Assembly: GCA_937890595.1 (NCBI GenBank)
Contig: CALADM010000014.1
Location: forward strand, 62,001 to 126,000
Reading direction: 5' to 3'
Length of the DNA: 64,000 bases
Origin: CAJMNU01 sp905214855
Lineage (GTDB): Bacteria > Bacillota > Clostridia > Lachnospirales > Lachnospiraceae
In this document: positions 17,446 to 25,474 of the stretch, one piece after another
Numbering within the stretch: the stretch's first letter is position 1
How the letters are laid out: each line of letters begins with the position of its first letter
Made by a program: the position numbers and the translations under genes
The notes under the pieces: model-generated
The model's database searches: none
What the model saw: the letters and a program-made list of their open reading frames with translations, nothing else
Told to the model about the DNA's origin: nothing

Positions 17446-18102
17446 ATGAATATTGATGCGAGAGGGAAGCAGTGTCCGCTTCCAGTAATTGAGACAAAAA
17501 AGGCATTGGAAACAGCAGAACCAGGAGAAATAGTGTGTGTTTTGGTGGACAATGAGATTGCAGTTCAAAATCTGGTGAAGATGGCAAATCATAAACATCT
17601 GTTGTCTTCCTATAAAAAATTGGGGGAGAGAGAGTTTGAAGTAGAGATTACTCTTCCAGAAGAGACAGAAGAAACATCAGGAACTCAAAAGGATATATCA
17701 GAACATGGGACATCAAAGGAAACAGAGGAATGTGGATGTAAACCAATGTCTTTCCAAAACAATTTTCAAAACAAAGTAGTTGTGATCTCTTCAGAAGAAA
17801 TGGGAAGTGGAGACCCAGTTTTGGGAAAGCTGCTGATGAAAGGATTTATTTTTGCACTGACCCAACAGGACACAATTCCTAAGACGATCCTGTTTTATAA
17901 TGGAGGTGCAAAATGGACTTGTGAGGGATCTGCTGCTTTGGAAGATCTTCATGTTTTGGAGGAACAGGGAGCAGAAATTTTAACATGCGGAACCTGCTTG
18001 AACCACTATGGACTGAGTGAATCTCTTTGCATTGGAGGTGTAACCAACATGTATGAGATAACAGAAAAGATGATGGGAGCAGATCTGCTTGTCAAGCCAT
18101 AG
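17446..18102 (+). CDS. yedF: Sulfurtransferase-like selenium metabolism protein YedF
   Basis: 218 residues. The first 75 are a TusA/SirA-like domain with the CPxP motif as GKQCPLPVIETKKAL; a charged linker follows, then a DsrE-like C-terminal domain (VVISSEEMGSGDP, CGTCLNHYG). The cysteine of CPLP would carry persulfide or selenium. YedF marks genomes with selenium-dependent molybdenum hydroxylases. AAGGAGAT stands 5 nt before ATG 17446; an in-frame ATG at 17425 is not preceded by a site. Confidence 0.92.
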   Translation: MNIDARGKQCPLPVIETKKALETAEPGEIVCVLVDNEIAVQNLVKMANHKHLLSSYKKLGEREFEVEITLPEETEETSGTQKDISEHGTSKETEECGCKPMSFQNNFQNKVVVISSEEMGSGDPVLGKLLMKGFIFALTQQDTIPKTILFYNGGAKWTCEGSAALEDLHVLEEQGAEILTCGTCLNHYGLSESLCIGGVTNMYEITEKMMGADLLVKP

Positions 18103-18261
18103 ACAGTAAAGAGGTAGTGATGTAATAAACAATAGTATAAGTAGTACAAACTGATAGTAATATCAGTAGTAATATAAGTAGTCATACCAGTAGGAATCTG
18201 CTGTTGGTTGAGTTAAAATAAAAAATTGTGGATGGAAATGGGAAAAGGACAAAGAAAAGTG

Positions 18262-19104
18262 ATGAAACGAGAAGAACAGTTTATTGTCGTAAGAGGAGGA
18301 GGAGATCTTGCGACGGGAACGATCTATAAATTAAGAAAGGCGGGATACCCTGTACTTGTTTTGGAGAGCGGTCACCCATCCGCTATTCGGCGCTGTGTGG
18401 CATTTTCAGAAGCTGTATATGATGGTGTTTGTGAAGTGGAGGGCATGACTTGCCGTTTAGCGGATGATCTGGAGGAAGCATATAAGATCATAAAAGATCA
18501 GGAAATCCCCATTATGAAAGATGAAAACTGTGAAATCCTGCATCAGATCCGTCCATGGGCTGTTGTTGATGGGATTCTTGCAAAAAAGAATTTGGGAACA
18601 AACAGAAATATGGCAGATAAGACAGTCGCATTAGGACCGGGATTTGAGGCTGGTGTGGATGTAGATCTGGTGATCGAGACAAAACGTGGACACAACTTGG
18701 GAAGAATCATTGAAAAGGGGAGTGCACAGCCGAATACAGGGATTCCCGGTGTGATCGGAGGATATGGAAAAGAGCGTGTGATCCATTCTCCAGCGGCAGG
18801 GATCTTGAAGAATATTAGAACAATTGGAGACTCTGTTGAAAAAGGGGAGGAGATTGCGAGGATTGAGAGAGAAGACGGGAGCAATGTGCCTGTGCTTGCG
18901 TCTCTGACAGGTCTGTTAAGAGGATTGATCCGAGATGGATATCCAGTCAGTGAGGGATTTAAAATTGCAGATATCGATCCAAGAAAAGAGGAGTATAAAA
19001 ATTGTTTTACAATTTCTGATAAAGCAAGATGTATTGCTGGTGGTGTGCTGGAGGCACTGATGTATTTGGAATCAAAAGAAAAAGGTGAGGAAGAAAAAGC
19101 ATGA
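18262..19104 (+). CDS. yqeB: Selenium-dependent molybdenum cofactor maturation protein YqeB
   Basis: 280 residues. Begins with a nucleotide-binding-like VVRGGGDLATG, continues with VLESGHPSAIRRCVAFSEAVYDG and a C-terminal lipoyl/biotinyl-like half around SPAAGILKNIRTIGDSVEKGEEIARI. This is the YqeB/EF2563 family that occurs only with selenium-dependent molybdenum hydroxylases and is thought to help insert or protect the labile selenium. Its last codons overlap the next gene (ATGA), indicating coupled translation. The start could also be the upstream ATG 18226; AAAGGAC favours 18262. The 159-nt upstream gap is low-complexity with a CTGATA/TATCAG palindrome at 18151-18166. Confidence 0.9.
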   Translation: MKREEQFIVVRGGGDLATGTIYKLRKAGYPVLVLESGHPSAIRRCVAFSEAVYDGVCEVEGMTCRLADDLEEAYKIIKDQEIPIMKDENCEILHQIRPWAVVDGILAKKNLGTNRNMADKTVALGPGFEAGVDVDLVIETKRGHNLGRIIEKGSAQPNTGIPGVIGGYGKERVIHSPAAGILKNIRTIGDSVEKGEEIARIEREDGSNVPVLASLTGLLRGLIRDGYPVSEGFKIADIDPRKEEYKNCFTISDKARCIAGGVLEALMYLESKEKGEEEKA

Positions 19105-20279
19105 TTTATTTAGATTGTGCTGCAACCAGTCTGCATAAGCCAGATACAGTGGCAAATGCTGTTGTCAGGGCGATGGGAATGATGGGGAACAGTGGAAGAG
19201 GAACACATGAAGCCGCTCTTTCTGGGTCAAGGATCATTTACGAGACAAGAGAACTTCTGGATGAACTGTTTCATGGATATGGGGCGGAACAGACGGTATT
19301 TACTATGAATGCAACAGAAAGTCTGAACATAGCAATCAAAGGGATTTTAGAATCGGGAGACCATGTCGTGACAAGCGTAATGGAACATAACAGTGTACTC
19401 CGCCCTCTTTATGAGATGGAAAAAAGAGGAGTTTTTGTAGAACGGATCGGCTGTATCGGAATGCAGGAAGACAGCAATGAGAGAAAAAAAGGAAAACTGG
19501 ATGAAGAGAGACTGTTAGACAGCATAACTGAAGATGTCAAGGCAGTGATTTTGACACATGAATCCAATCTGACAGGAAATCTTACGGATATCCGAAAAAT
19601 TGGAAGAACCTGTCGGGAAAAGGGTGTACTTTTTGTTGTGGATGCTTCCCAGACAGCAGGGGTCTTTCCGATTGATATGCAAAGAGACTGTATAGATATT
19701 TTGTGTTTTACCGGACATAAAAGCCTTTTAGGACCACAGGGAACAGGAGGGATTTGTGTGCGGTCTGGAATAAAGATCAAACCTCTTCTCTCAGGAGGAA
19801 GCGGAATTGAAACGTATCTGCAAAGTCATCCAGATAAGATGCCGACTGCGTTGGAGGCAGGTACTCTTAATGGACATGGAATCGCAGGTCTGTGTGCGTC
19901 ACTGCTTTTCCTGAAAGAACAGGGTGTGGATGTTCTAAGAAAGCGGGAGATGCAGCTGGCAGATCATTTTTATCATAGAGTGAAAGATCTTTCTGGAGTG
20001 ACAATATATGGAGACATGGAAGAATGCCCTATGAGTGAAGAAAAACATGGAGCGATTGTTTCTTTGAATATCAGAGATATGGATTCTGGTGAAGTCAGTG
20101 ACTGGCTGGCTCAGGAGTATGGTGTATTGACCCGTTCAGGAGGACATTGTGCTCCATTGATGCATAAAGCATTGGGAACAGAGGAACAGGGCTGTGTCAG
20201 ATTTAGTTTTTCGCATTTCAATACCATAGAAGAGGTTGAAAAAGCGGCAGAGGCTGTCAGGGAGATCGCCGAAGGGTAG
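19101..20279 (+). CDS. Class V aminotransferase, cysteine desulfurase family (EF2568-like)
   Basis: 392 residues of the NifS-like PLP fold. Key motifs: N-terminal YLDCAATSLHKP, NATESLNIAI, the PLP lysine in FTGHKSLLGPQGTGG, and TRSGGHCAPLMH with the catalytic cysteine. Position directly after yqeB matches the EF2568-type desulfurase of selenium-dependent hydroxylase clusters, where it may deliver sulfur or selenium for SelD, YedF or Mo-cofactor sulfuration. The exact substrate (cysteine or selenocysteine) cannot be told from sequence. Confidence 0.9.
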   Translation: MIYLDCAATSLHKPDTVANAVVRAMGMMGNSGRGTHEAALSGSRIIYETRELLDELFHGYGAEQTVFTMNATESLNIAIKGILESGDHVVTSVMEHNSVLRPLYEMEKRGVFVERIGCIGMQEDSNERKKGKLDEERLLDSITEDVKAVILTHESNLTGNLTDIRKIGRTCREKGVLFVVDASQTAGVFPIDMQRDCIDILCFTGHKSLLGPQGTGGICVRSGIKIKPLLSGGSGIETYLQSHPDKMPTALEAGTLNGHGIAGLCASLLFLKEQGVDVLRKREMQLADHFYHRVKDLSGVTIYGDMEECPMSEEKHGAIVSLNIRDMDSGEVSDWLAQEYGVLTRSGGHCAPLMHKALGTEEQGCVRFSFSHFNTIEEVEKAAEAVREIAEG

Positions 20280-20321
20280 TGAAGACGATGGTATGAACGA
20301 AAAGAGAAGGAGAAAAATACG

Positions 20322-21008
20322 ATGGGAAGAAAGATTTATGTCGTAGGGGCTGGAGGAAAGACCTCTCTGATTCAAAGAATGGCACAGGAATTGACCCAAA
20401 AAGGGCGTCTTGTAGCGATTTTGACTACAACTCATCGTATGATTCCGCAAGAAAATGGAATTTTATTAAAGGATGATCAGAATTTTACAGGGGACGAATT
20501 CAGAGGGCATTCTTGTCTTGAGATAGGACGAGTGGTGATAGATAGGCAGGGAAATGTAAGAATGGGATATCCCGGAGATATAGACTATCATAAGATAGAG
20601 GCTGTTGCAGATGATATACTGATTGAAGCAGATGGATCTAAACGTTTGCCTGTCAAAGTCCCTGCTTCCCATGAACCTGTCATTTTTCCAGATGCAGATA
20701 GGATTTATGTGGTAGAGGGATTGTCAGGACTGGGAAAGCCAATCGGTATGGTCTGCCATCGTTTGGAACTGGTCAAAAATATCCTCAAAACGGAAGAGGA
20801 AGAAAAAATATTACAAATAGAGGATTTGGGAATTTTGATGAAATATGGTTACCTACAGCCATTGCGTTTTCGTTTCCCTAAAGCAGAAGTGATACCTGTC
20901 TTAAATCAGGCTGATACAGAAGAATTGAAAAAGGCTGGCAGACAGATTTTAAAAAATATAGGGGAAAAAGGGGGGCTGGTCCTAAAATTGAAAAGTACAG
21001 ATACTTGA
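20322..21008 (+). CDS. yqeC: Selenium-dependent hydroxylase accessory protein YqeC
   Basis: 228 residues with an N-terminal P-loop-like VVGAGGKTSLIQRMA, LTTTHRM and the DILIEADGSKRLPVKVPASHEPV block typical of YqeC. The glycine loop with GGKTS suggests ATP or nucleotide binding. The family is confined to genomes with Se-dependent molybdenum hydroxylases; its biochemical step is not known. AGAAGGAG precedes the ATG. It overlaps or abuts mocA. Confidence 0.9.
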   Translation: MGRKIYVVGAGGKTSLIQRMAQELTQKGRLVAILTTTHRMIPQENGILLKDDQNFTGDEFRGHSCLEIGRVVIDRQGNVRMGYPGDIDYHKIEAVADDILIEADGSKRLPVKVPASHEPVIFPDADRIYVVEGLSGLGKPIGMVCHRLELVKNILKTEEEEKILQIEDLGILMKYGYLQPLRFRFPKAEVIPVLNQADTEELKKAGRQILKNIGEKGGLVLKLKSTDT

Positions 21009-21037
21009 GTGGGAAAAGGAGCAGCAGAGCAGAGAGT

Positions 21038-21634
21038 ATGAGAAAGCATATTATGTGTATTTATATGGCATCCGGATCTTCCAAACGATATGGGAGCAAT
21101 AAATTGATGGAATCATGCAAAGGAAGACCATTATACAGACAAGGGCTTACCATGTTAAATGAAGTAAAACAAGAGATGGAAAAAAAAGGGTGGCAGATAG
21201 AAATCTGTACAGTTACGAATCAGGAGGAGATTTTTCAGGCAGGAAAAGAAGTGCAGGAGGCAATCTGGAATCAAGAGGCAGAGGAAGGGATTGCGGCATC
21301 TGTCAGGATAGGAGCAGAGGAGGCAAAAAAGCAAGAAGCAGATGCTGTTGCATATTTTGTGGCAGATCAGCCTTGGCTGCGGGCAGAAAGTGTATGCCGT
21401 TTTTTAGAAGCATTTTCTCAGAGTGAAAAGGGAATTGGACGGGTAAGATCTGAGGGGATTGCAGGAAATCCAGTGATATTTGACCAGAAGTATATAGAAG
21501 AACTGTGCAGTCTTTGCGGAGATCAGGGGGGAAGACAGGTCATCAAAAGGTATTCGGAAGATATCATGTATGTGGAGATTGATCAGAAAGAGCAGAAAGA
21601 TATTGACTATCCATATGATCTAATAGAAGAGTGA
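21038..21634 (+). CDS. mocA: MocA-like molybdenum cofactor cytidylyltransferase
   Basis: 198 residues. The nucleotidyltransferase signature near the start, MASGSSKRYGSNKLM, corresponds to the LAAGxSxRxGxxK motif, and VADQPWL contains the metal-binding Asp of the DQP block. It should convert molybdopterin to its cytosine dinucleotide form for the hydroxylase. The start is uncertain: a TTG at 21005 overlaps the yqeC stop, but homologues align to about ATG 21038. A stem (CCTCCGGT/ACCGGAGG) follows the stop and ends the cluster. Confidence 0.87.
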   Translation: MRKHIMCIYMASGSSKRYGSNKLMESCKGRPLYRQGLTMLNEVKQEMEKKGWQIEICTVTNQEEIFQAGKEVQEAIWNQEAEEGIAASVRIGAEEAKKQEADAVAYFVADQPWLRAESVCRFLEAFSQSEKGIGRVRSEGIAGNPVIFDQKYIEELCSLCGDQGGRQVIKRYSEDIMYVEIDQKEQKDIDYPYDLIEE

Positions 21635-21645
21635 AGATCAGGTAT

Positions 21646-21668
21646 TCCTCCGGTGAAGAACCGGAGGA
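21646..21668. terminator. Bidirectional hairpin between mocA and mecA
   Basis: CCTCCGGT (21647-21654) and ACCGGAGG (21660-21667) form a perfect 8-bp stem with a 5-nt loop. It lies between two convergent genes and can serve both, though the T-runs on either side are weak. Confidence 0.6.
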
Positions 21669-21691
21669 GATTCTGTTTATATGATTGGATG

Positions 21692-22417
21692 TTACAGCTT
21701 TGTCAGATTTTCTAATGCATGAGCAGCAATCAATTTATCAAAATGTTCTTCATAATAAGCCGCAGATGCAAGATCTGCATTGACTTTTGTGCCATATTCA
21801 GAAAGAAGATTGCTGAGGCGATGGAAATCATCATTGGATGAAGGATCTGAACTTAATACAAGATAATACTCACGTTCTCCGGGCTTTTTGTAGAGAGCGC
21901 TCTTGACAGAATCTGGAAGTGCAGAAGCCTTGGCAGCATCGGATATTTTATCAAGACTGTCAAAACGGTATATTCTAAGCTGACAGGTGGTTTTGGAGTT
22001 TTCTTTTGATTCTGTGTCCAAAGCAGATTGTGCTTCTTGAGAAGAATCGGAAAGTGCTCCTAATTTTTCTGCTCCATCTAAAAGGCTGAGTGAAAAATCA
22101 TATAGGTTTTGATATTGATCCGGATCAGATTCCGGTGAAAACTTAGCAAAGCGGGTATCCAATTCTTCTGGATCTTCTACTTTGGTGATTAAAAGCATGA
22201 TGCTGTCATTTGAAAGAGGAATTGCCTCTACCATCAGTGGTATATCTTCTGCATCAAATCCGACTTCATTGGAAGCACGCTGAAGCATTTCACGAAATAA
22301 AGCACGGGATTTTTCACTGCCATAAGTCAGTTCTTTTAAATTTAAATTGCGTACACTAAGATCAAAACTGGTGAGGGTACATCGAATCTGGTTTTCACTG
22401 ATACGTTCTATTTTCAT
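21692..22417 (-). CDS. mecA: Adaptor protein MecA
   Basis: 241 residues. The N-terminal domain (MKIERISENQIRCTL and FDAEDIPLMVEAIP) and C-terminal domain (ALYKKPGEREYYLVL) fit the MecA/YpbH adaptor that delivers substrates to the ClpC-ClpP protease. A low-complexity Ser/Glu linker around residues 110-130 separates them. It reads towards the purine cluster but is transcribed alone. A plausible promoter lies at 22450-22485 on the minus strand. Confidence 0.9.
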   Translation of the reverse strand: MKIERISENQIRCTLTSFDLSVRNLNLKELTYGSEKSRALFREMLQRASNEVGFDAEDIPLMVEAIPLSNDSIMLLITKVEDPEELDTRFAKFSPESDPDQYQNLYDFSLSLLDGAEKLGALSDSSQEAQSALDTESKENSKTTCQLRIYRFDSLDKISDAAKASALPDSVKSALYKKPGEREYYLVLSSDPSSNDDFHRLSNLLSEYGTKVNADLASAAYYEEHFDKLIAAHALENLTKL

Positions 22418-22815
22418 AATTAAAAATCACTTCCTATCTTTACGTTATAATGATACTATTTTTTATTTTTCGTGCAAGACTTATCTGTGGCTCTTGCAGA
22501 CAATAGGATTGAAGATATGATTAGTGAAGAAAAAAGCAGAATTCTCCACTATTATTATTAACTATACTATAAGATATAACAGGTTGGCAATTCTTATGTA
22601 AAAAAATTTAGAGATTTTTAAGGGAAAAAATATGTTTTTAAAGAAAAGAATATATTTTTAAAGAAAATGAACGATCCACATCCTATAATCCTAAAGATAA
22701 ATCATGATGCTGTGGGCAAAAGTTTTTTTAATCCTGATGTCGAATAGTAAAAGTAGTATAAATAGAACAGATAAGCGTTTTAAAATAGCGTTTTTTAGAA
22801 AATAGGAAAAACCTC
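22418..22815. other. Gene-free gap between mecA and the kinase
   Basis: AT-rich, no ORF with a ribosome site. It contains the mecA 5' region (22418-22500) and a direct repeat of a block like ATATRTTTTTAAAGAAAA at about 22630-22668. Nothing else recognised before the kinase promoter at 22816. Confidence 0.4.
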
Positions 22816-22844
22816 TTGAAAATCATAGAGTAAGTCGTTAGTAT
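22816..22844 (+). promoter_or_regulatory. Promoter of the kinase gene
   Basis: TTGAAA (22816-22821), a 17-nt spacer and TAGTAT (22839-22844). The predicted transcript would begin about 30 nt before the AAGGAGGAG site at 22871-22879 and the ATG-TAA at 22883. Confidence 0.55.
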
Positions 22845-22884
22845 AAAGGCAAGAGATGGACGATAGAGGAAAGGAGGAGATTAT

Positions 22885-24291
22885 GTAACAGAAGACATTC
22901 TGTTTGGAAAATATCAGATCCTTGGAAAGATTGGAAGCGGAAGTCTGGGGGACGTGTTTTTAGCCAGACATCTCAGTTTGGATGGATTGAGGGCGATCAA
23001 GAGAGTGCCGAAAGTCAGTGAAGAATATGACAGTTTTTTGAGGGAAGCCTACATATTGAAAGAATTGAGACATCCGGGAATTCCTATTGTCTATGACATT
23101 GAAGAGGATTCTGAGTATGGATTTCTGGTAGAAGAGTATATAACAGGAGAGAGTATTTTTAACCTAGTCAATCGACTGGGAGGTTTGGAGGAAATGAAAG
23201 TGGTGTCTTATGGCGTTCAGCTATGCCAGATCATTTCCTATTTACATTCATATCAATTTTGCCCTATCTTATATCTGGATTTACAACCCCAAAATATCGT
23301 TGTTGAGGATGACAAAGTAAAATTAGTTGACTTTAATCGTGCAATGCTGTGTACAGAGGCGAATGATTCAAGAAGACGTTATGGAACGGTGGGATTTGCC
23401 GCTCCGGAACAATACACACAAGAAGAATTGGATGAGAGAACAGATATCTATGCAATTGGCATGATTCTGTATTTTATGTGTACAAAAATGGTTCCTGAAC
23501 ATCAGGAAAAACCGTGTCTGGAACAGTTGGGGAAGCCATTGAGAGAAGTGCTCTCAATCTGTCTGCAGGAAAAAAAAGAAGAACGCTATGAATCTGTAGA
23601 TATGTTAGAGGAAGCACTGAGAGCGCTCACAGATAAAGCAACTTGCGAAAAACGTCCATCTCTTATCATTAATTTTGCTGGAAGCAAAGCGGGGACAGGT
23701 ACCACACATCTAGTGGTAAGTCTGCTGTCCTATCTATATCAAAGGAATATTTCTTGTCTATTCGACGAACAAAATCAATCAGGAATGGTATTAAAATTAG
23801 CACGGTATCAGCATATCCCAATCTGTTCTCCGGGGGAGATCTTTATATTCGGCATGGCATTTTGTCCATATGTGGGGGAATGTGTAGAACGTCGGGTGGG
23901 AACGTATGAGGTGGTGCTGAGAGACTTTGGGGCTGATGTAAGGAGAGCCGGAATCATGGAAGCGAACGCTGTGGTTTTGGTAGCCGGAGGAAAAAGCTGG
24001 GAATGGCAGGACTGCGTAGAAGCAGTTTGCTGGTTAAAGAAACAGAAGAAATGCTGTGTTGTCTGGAATCATATGGATAGAAGAAAGCAGAGACGGCAAC
24101 AACAATTTCTGCCAGCAGATATGAGAAAAGAGGTACAGTTTTGTATGCCTTATTTTCCAGATGTATTTGAAAGAAATGGGGTGAGAGACAGCTTTTTAGG
24201 TGAACTTTGGGAATTTTTAAAGAAAGACACAGGAAGATGGGAAAACACAACATCATATGGAAGAGGTATCCGATCCATCTTCCGGAAATAA
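22885..24291 (+). CDS. Ser/Thr protein kinase fused to a degenerate ParA/MinD-like domain
   Basis: The kinase domain spans about residues 5-260: glycine loop ILGKIGSGSLGDVFLA, the AIK lysine in GLRAIKRV, a catalytic loop YLDLQPQNI, DFN in place of DFG, and AAPEQY. In the catalytic loop the usual lysine after Asp is Gln. The C-terminal part (about 270-455) is ParA/MinD-like, with a loop INFAGSKAGTGTTH that lacks the P-loop lysine. No usual start codon fits: the AAGGAGGAG site leads to ATG-TAA out of frame, while the reading frame is open from GTA 22885 (ATT 22897 and CTG 22900 follow). The next standard start, GTG 22954, would delete the glycine loop. Possibly a one-base deletion after ATG. 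Confidence 0.8.
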   Translation, partial: VTEDILFGKYQILGKIGSGSLGDVFLARHLSLDGLRAIKRVPKVSEEYDSFLREAYILKELRHPGIPIVYDIEEDSEYGFLVEEYITGESIFNLVNRLGGLEEMKVVSYGVQLCQIISYLHSYQFCPILYLDLQPQNIVVEDDKVKLVDFNRAMLCTEANDSRRRYGTVGFAAPEQYTQEELDERTDIYAIGMILYFMCTKMVPEHQEKPCLEQLGKPLREVLSICLQEKKEERYESVDMLEEALRALTDKATCEKRPSLIINFAGSKAGTGTTHLVVSLLSYLYQRNISCLFDEQNQSGMVLKLARYQHIPICSPGEIFIFGMAFCPYVGECVERRVGTYEVVLRDFGADVRRAGIMEANAVVLVAGGKSWEWQDCVEAVCWLKKQKKCCVVWNHMDRRKQRRQQQFLPADMRKEVQFCMPYFPDVFERNGVRDSFLGELWEFLKKDTGRWENTTSYGRGIRSIFRK

Positions 24292-24854
24292 ATCGGACAT
24301 GGGGGATTATGGGAACTGCTCCGCAAGTGGGAACAACTTTTATGGCGATTTTGCTTGCATCCTATATGTCTGGTCTGTTTTGGAAAAAAACAGCTGTGCT
24401 GGAATGGAATTCCAGTGGTGATTTCCTCAAGATTATGAAACAGTATGGAGAATGCCAAAAAGAGGGGATGTATTTTTGTCATAAGGGAGTGGATTATTAT
24501 CCGGCAGCATTGGAAACAAGTATAACACATTGCCTGAGTCAGGATTATAGATGCATTATTATTGATTTTGGATGTGATTATATACAGGGGAGGAATGAAT
24601 TTTTACGCTGTCAGAAAAAAATTGTGATGGGAAGTACTGTGGATTGGGAAATTGCGGAATATATGGACTTTGTACGATGGACAAAAAGAGATCAGGAAGA
24701 TGGCTGGTTATACGCTGCAGTGTTTGGAAGCAGAAAGAACAGAGCGAAAATAGAGAGAATGATGCACATATCTATTGTACAAGTTCCTTTTTTGGAGAGT
24801 CCATATTGGATTAATGAGGCTGTGATGCGTTTTTTCCAAATGTTTCTAAAATAG
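24237..24854 (+). CDS. ParA/MinD-like protein with degenerate P-loop
   Basis: About 205 residues, overlapping the kinase gene by 55 nt. The N-terminal IMGTAPQVGTTFMAILLASY resembles a deviant Walker A loop but has no lysine, followed by AVLEWNSSGDF and a later IIIDFGCDY that looks like a Walker B strand. The same layout as the C-terminal domain of the kinase before it, so the two may be partners or duplicates. Start uncertain: TTG 24207 or ATG 24237. Function unknown; nucleotide hydrolysis is doubtful. Confidence 0.65.
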   Translation: MGKHNIIWKRYPIHLPEINRTWGIMGTAPQVGTTFMAILLASYMSGLFWKKTAVLEWNSSGDFLKIMKQYGECQKEGMYFCHKGVDYYPAALETSITHCLSQDYRCIIIDFGCDYIQGRNEFLRCQKKIVMGSTVDWEIAEYMDFVRWTKRDQEDGWLYAAVFGSRKNRAKIERMMHISIVQVPFLESPYWINEAVMRFFQMFLK

Positions 24855-24912
24855 GGGAGTCCGTAAGGAAGTTATATATCACAGAATGGTAAGAGATCCA
24901 AGGAGAGGGAGC

Positions 24913-25149
24913 ATGAAGTATGAGATGAGTGAAAGAGAAAGAGAGGAACAGCAGAGAAGATATCTGGAAGGTCTGAAACGATACAGTGAGCGAGGAATTC
25001 CGATCTATATAGATGGAAAGTTGTGTTCTCAGGAAGAATGGGGGAAACTATTTGAATTGAAGGAAGGAGATGGTTTTTATATGGGGGACTATATTGATCA
25101 GGATGGCGTGTTAAAAGAGATCCGTTTTGACAGAATACACTATACCTGA
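24913..25149 (+). CDS. Small acidic hypothetical protein
   Basis: 78 residues, highly charged at the N-terminus (MSEREREEQQRR), with no membrane segment or signal peptide. Not recognised. GGAGAGGGAG precedes ATG 24913, and it follows the ParA-like gene by 58 nt, so it probably belongs to that operon. Confidence 0.6.
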   Translation: MKYEMSEREREEQQRRYLEGLKRYSERGIPIYIDGKLCSQEEWGKLFELKEGDGFYMGDYIDQDGVLKEIRFDRIHYT

Positions 25150-25360
25150 TATTTTTTATAAGATAATTTCAAAAAACAGTTAAAATATCACATTGTCTGC
25201 AGGAGAAGATTCCGTACTGTAAAAACTGCAGTTTTTGGAGGGCAGACTGCCATGATTTCGATGAAAAAGGCAGCTGTCCTCATTTTATTTTTAATAGATG
25301 AAAAATGGGGGGCTGTTCATAAAAAGTTAACAAAAATGCAAACTTCTAAAACATGAAATA
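25150..25360. other. Gene-free gap before the GH18 gene
   Basis: Holds a 16-bp palindrome AAAAACTGCAGTTTTT at about 25219-25234, flanked by GGCAG-rich segments that could fold into a terminator for the kinase operon. No ORF with a ribosome site. Confidence 0.4.
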
Positions 25361-25369
25361 TGGTATAAT
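25361..25369 (+). promoter_or_regulatory. Extended -10 promoter of the GH18 gene
   Basis: TGGTATAAT at 25361-25369 is an extended -10 element; no good -35 is seen 17 nt upstream. It precedes the GH18 start by about 105 nt. Confidence 0.45.
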
Positions 25370-25474
25370 AACTGCATAAAGTGCAATTCAAGCTGGAGAT
25401 TTGGCTTTTTGTTGCAGCAGATCATACTAAGGAAGCATGACTTGAAGATGCCATAGAATCGCAGGAGGAAACAG

